Shown here: positions 6,544 through 8,130 of the stretch, piece by piece
Position numbering within the stretch: the first letter of the stretch is position 1
Layout: each line of letters starts with the position of its first letter
Source: Firmicutes bacterium UBA1768
Lineage (GTDB): Bacteria; Bacillota; Clostridia; Peptostreptococcales; Anaerovoracaceae
Assembly: GCA_002315335.1 (NCBI GenBank)
Contig: DCGW01000015.1
Span: forward strand, 1 to 8,130
Direction of reading: 5' to 3'
Length of the DNA stretch: 8,130 bases
Position numbers and translations under genes: made by a program
Notes under the pieces: model-generated
Database searches by the model: none
Seen by the model: the letters and a program-made list of their open reading frames with translations, nothing else
Told to the model about the DNA's origin: nothing

Positions 6544-6582
6544 AAAAAATAGAGTGGAAGGTGGTTTAAAGCCCTCCACTCT
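6544..6582 (-). terminator. Intrinsic terminator after the carB-dapF fusion
   Basis: On the minus strand AGAGTGGA (6575-6582) pairs with TCCACTCT (6551-6558). Three more pairs including one G-U extend the stem to 11 bp, and the stem is followed by ATTTTTT. It ends only a few bases before the GGAGG site of the next gene, so the AmmeMemoRadiSam operon must depend on read-through or a start within or near this short gap. Confidence 0.8.
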
Positions 6583-6596
6583 GAATTTATACAAGG

Positions 6597-8130
6597 TTAT
6601 ATTGTTATTTCGCCTTCGTAAATTGTTTCGGCATTACCTGTAAGGTAAACTGTTTCATCTGTATATCTTACTGTCATATTTCCGCCAATAAGCCTTATTG
6701 TTATATCGGTGTCCTTATCGCAGTAACCATTTTCAACAGCAGCAACAGCAGCAGCACATGCACCTGTGCCGCATGCTCTTGTTTCACCATTGCCTCTTTC
6801 CCAAACCCTCATCTTGAGAGTATTTCTGTCAACCACCTTTACAAATTCTGTGTTTACTCTTTCAGGGAAGATAGGATCCTTTTCAAACTCTGGTCCAAGG
6901 TTATCTAAGTCTATGCCATCAATATTTTCAGCAAATACAACGCAGTGAGGGTTGCCCATTGATAGACAGGTTATGTTATACTTTCCTCCGCCAACACTTG
7001 TTTTACGGTTGATTATCCTGTCCTCATTTATAGCTACAGGCACTCTTGAAGCCTCGAGCACAGCTTTGCCCATTTCAACTCTTGCAAGCTTAACCTCACC
7101 ATTCATCTTTATAAGGCGAACATCCTTAATTCCACTTGCAGTCTCAATAGTTAAGTCCTCTTTATTCACGACTTTATTGTCATGGAGATACTTTGCAACG
7201 CAGCGAATTGCATTTCCTCCCATGAAGCCTTCACTTCCATCCATATTGAACAGCCGCATCTTGGCATCTGCAACCTTTGAAGGTCCAATGAGTACAACTC
7301 CGTCGCCGCCAATACCGAGGTGTCTGTCGGAAAGACTTACAGCAAGTCCTTCAGGATTGTTGATGAATTGATTGAAGCAGTTGAAGAAAATATAGTCGTC
7401 CTGAGTACCATGCATTTTAGTAAACTTAAGTGACTGTTTTTCCTGTCTCATTCTATTAATATTAACAAGCTCTGTGCTGGCCTGTGAATATTTACTCTTA
7501 AGGCTGTCAGCAAGCGCTGATGCAGTATCAAGTGAAGTGAGACAAGGAATTGATAATTCAACTGACTTTCTTCTGATTTTTACCGAATCATAGGTTGGTA
7601 TTCTTCCTCTTGAAGAGGTTGAAATAATGTAGTCTATTTTACCGCTTGCGAGAAGTGTGAGGCAGTTATTGTCGGATTCATGAATCTTATCGACAATATT
7701 TACCTTCATATTTTCAGCGCGAATTACTTCTGCAGTGCCCTTAGTAGCATAAAGCTCATAGCCGAGTTCAGAAAACTTTCTTGCAATATCTCCGATTTCA
7801 GGTTTGTCTGAATCTCTGATTGTTATAAGCACACCGCCTGCACCCTTTCTCATCTTGTAGCCTGCCGCAACAAGACCTTTATAAAGGGCTTCTTCAAGAG
7901 TACCTGCAAGTCCTAAAACCTCGCCAGTTGACTTCATTTCAGGACCAAGCTGCGTATCTACATTGATAAGCTTTTCAAATGAGAAAACAGGAACCTTGAC
8001 AGCAACATACGGTGAAATCTTATATACACCCGTTCCGTAGCCCATGTCCTTAAGCTTTTCTCCAAACATGGTTCTTGTGGCAAGCTCTGCCATAGGAACA
8101 CCTGTAACCTTTGTTATATATGGAATTGTT
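6597..8130 (-). CDS. Carbamoyl-phosphate synthase large chain (C-terminal part) fused to a DapF-like domain (5' end missing)
   Basis: The frame is open to the right edge, so the CarB N-terminus lies outside the window; 510 residues are visible. Numbering from Met 8093 (12 visible residues precede it), residues up to 80 match the end of the second CarB synthetase half (KVTGVPMAELATRTM; LGPEMKSTGEVLG). Residues about 83-205 are the MGS-like regulatory domain, with STSSRGR and DSVKIRRKSVE. After a linker (NINRMRQEKQS), residues 222-498 are a full-length DapF-like domain: FTKMHGTQDDYI, SDRHLGIGGDGVVLI, SMGNPHCVVF and RACGTGACAAA. The fusion is in frame with no stop or own start codon. The second catalytic cysteine (C441) is present, but the first is Gly at residue 292 (SEGFMGGNAIRC), and HGxGND is HGTQDD. 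CarB makes carbamoyl phosphate for pyrimidines and arginine. DapF converts LL- to meso-diaminopimelate for lysine and the cell wall, but activity here is doubtful. Confidence 0.9.
   Translation of the reverse strand, partial: TIPYITKVTGVPMAELATRTMFGEKLKDMGYGTGVYKISPYVAVKVPVFSFEKLINVDTQLGPEMKSTGEVLGLAGTLEEALYKGLVAAGYKMRKGAGGVLITIRDSDKPEIGDIARKFSELGYELYATKGTAEVIRAENMKVNIVDKIHESDNNCLTLLASGKIDYIISTSSRGRIPTYDSVKIRRKSVELSIPCLTSLDTASALADSLKSKYSQASTELVNINRMRQEKQSLKFTKMHGTQDDYIFFNCFNQFINNPEGLAVSLSDRHLGIGGDGVVLIGPSKVADAKMRLFNMDGSEGFMGGNAIRCVAKYLHDNKVVNKEDLTIETASGIKDVRLIKMNGEVKLARVEMGKAVLEASRVPVAINEDRIINRKTSVGGGKYNITCLSMGNPHCVVFAENIDGIDLDNLGPEFEKDPIFPERVNTEFVKVVDRNTLKMRVWERGNGETRACGTGACAAAVAAVENGYCDKDTDITIRLIGGNMTVRYTDETVYLTGNAETIYEGEITI

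Noticed and set aside
6597..7430. DapF part as a decayed pseudogene
   Set aside because: The frame is intact over a full-length domain and most motifs are preserved, so altered function is more likely than decay.
1..8130. CRISPR array, tRNA, rRNA, transposase or phage genes
   Set aside because: No spaced direct repeats, clover-leaf RNA sequences or transposase/integrase motifs were seen on either strand.

Overview
The window looks like chromosome from an anaerobic, low-GC Gram-positive bacterium, most likely a member of Clostridia (Bacillota). The clues are an AT-rich base composition, strong GGAGG-type ribosome binding sites, consensus-like sigma-A promoters, a DUF1846/UPF0371 protein, a diaminopimelate-epimerase domain, and a fused AmmeMemoRadiSam locus. 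The genus cannot be named from this sequence.

Left part (1-1924, all leftward): a three-gene transcription unit read from a good promoter at 1896-1924. The order is a small helix-turn-helix (HTH) regulator, a membrane-anchored SAF-domain protein of the CpaB/RcpC type, and a ParA/MinD-like protein with a degenerate P-loop (CpaE/TadZ type) that runs off the left edge. The SAF and ParA-like genes overlap by 11 bases, and the ParA-like gene starts with TTG. The combination suggests the start of a Tad/Flp-pilus-like or related envelope locus, but no pilin, secretion ATPase or TadB/C gene is visible. The first 74 bases form a perfect 25-bp inverted repeat with a 24-base loop, which may be an assembly fold-back.

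Middle (1925-3648): an AT-rich divergent control region with nested inverted repeats, then a rightward monocistronic DUF1846 gene (function unknown) with its own promoter and a bidirectional terminator.

Right part (3668-8130, all leftward). In transcription order it holds: the C-terminal end of a carbamoyl-phosphate synthase large chain (CarB) fused in frame to a diaminopimelate-epimerase (DapF)-like domain; an intrinsic terminator; a LigB/Memo-like plus AMMECR1 fusion (AmmeMemoRadiSam proteins B and A in one chain); the partner radical SAM enzyme; and a small acidic protein of unknown function 24 bases downstream.

The most interesting items are the CarB-DapF fusion, whose DapF half has glycine in place of the first of the two catalytic cysteines, and the compact AmmeMemoRadiSam operon with an uncharacterised acidic third gene. 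The HTH gene has no normal start codon where its promoter and ribosome binding site say it should begin, and a perfect hairpin followed by a T-rich run sits inside the SAF gene.
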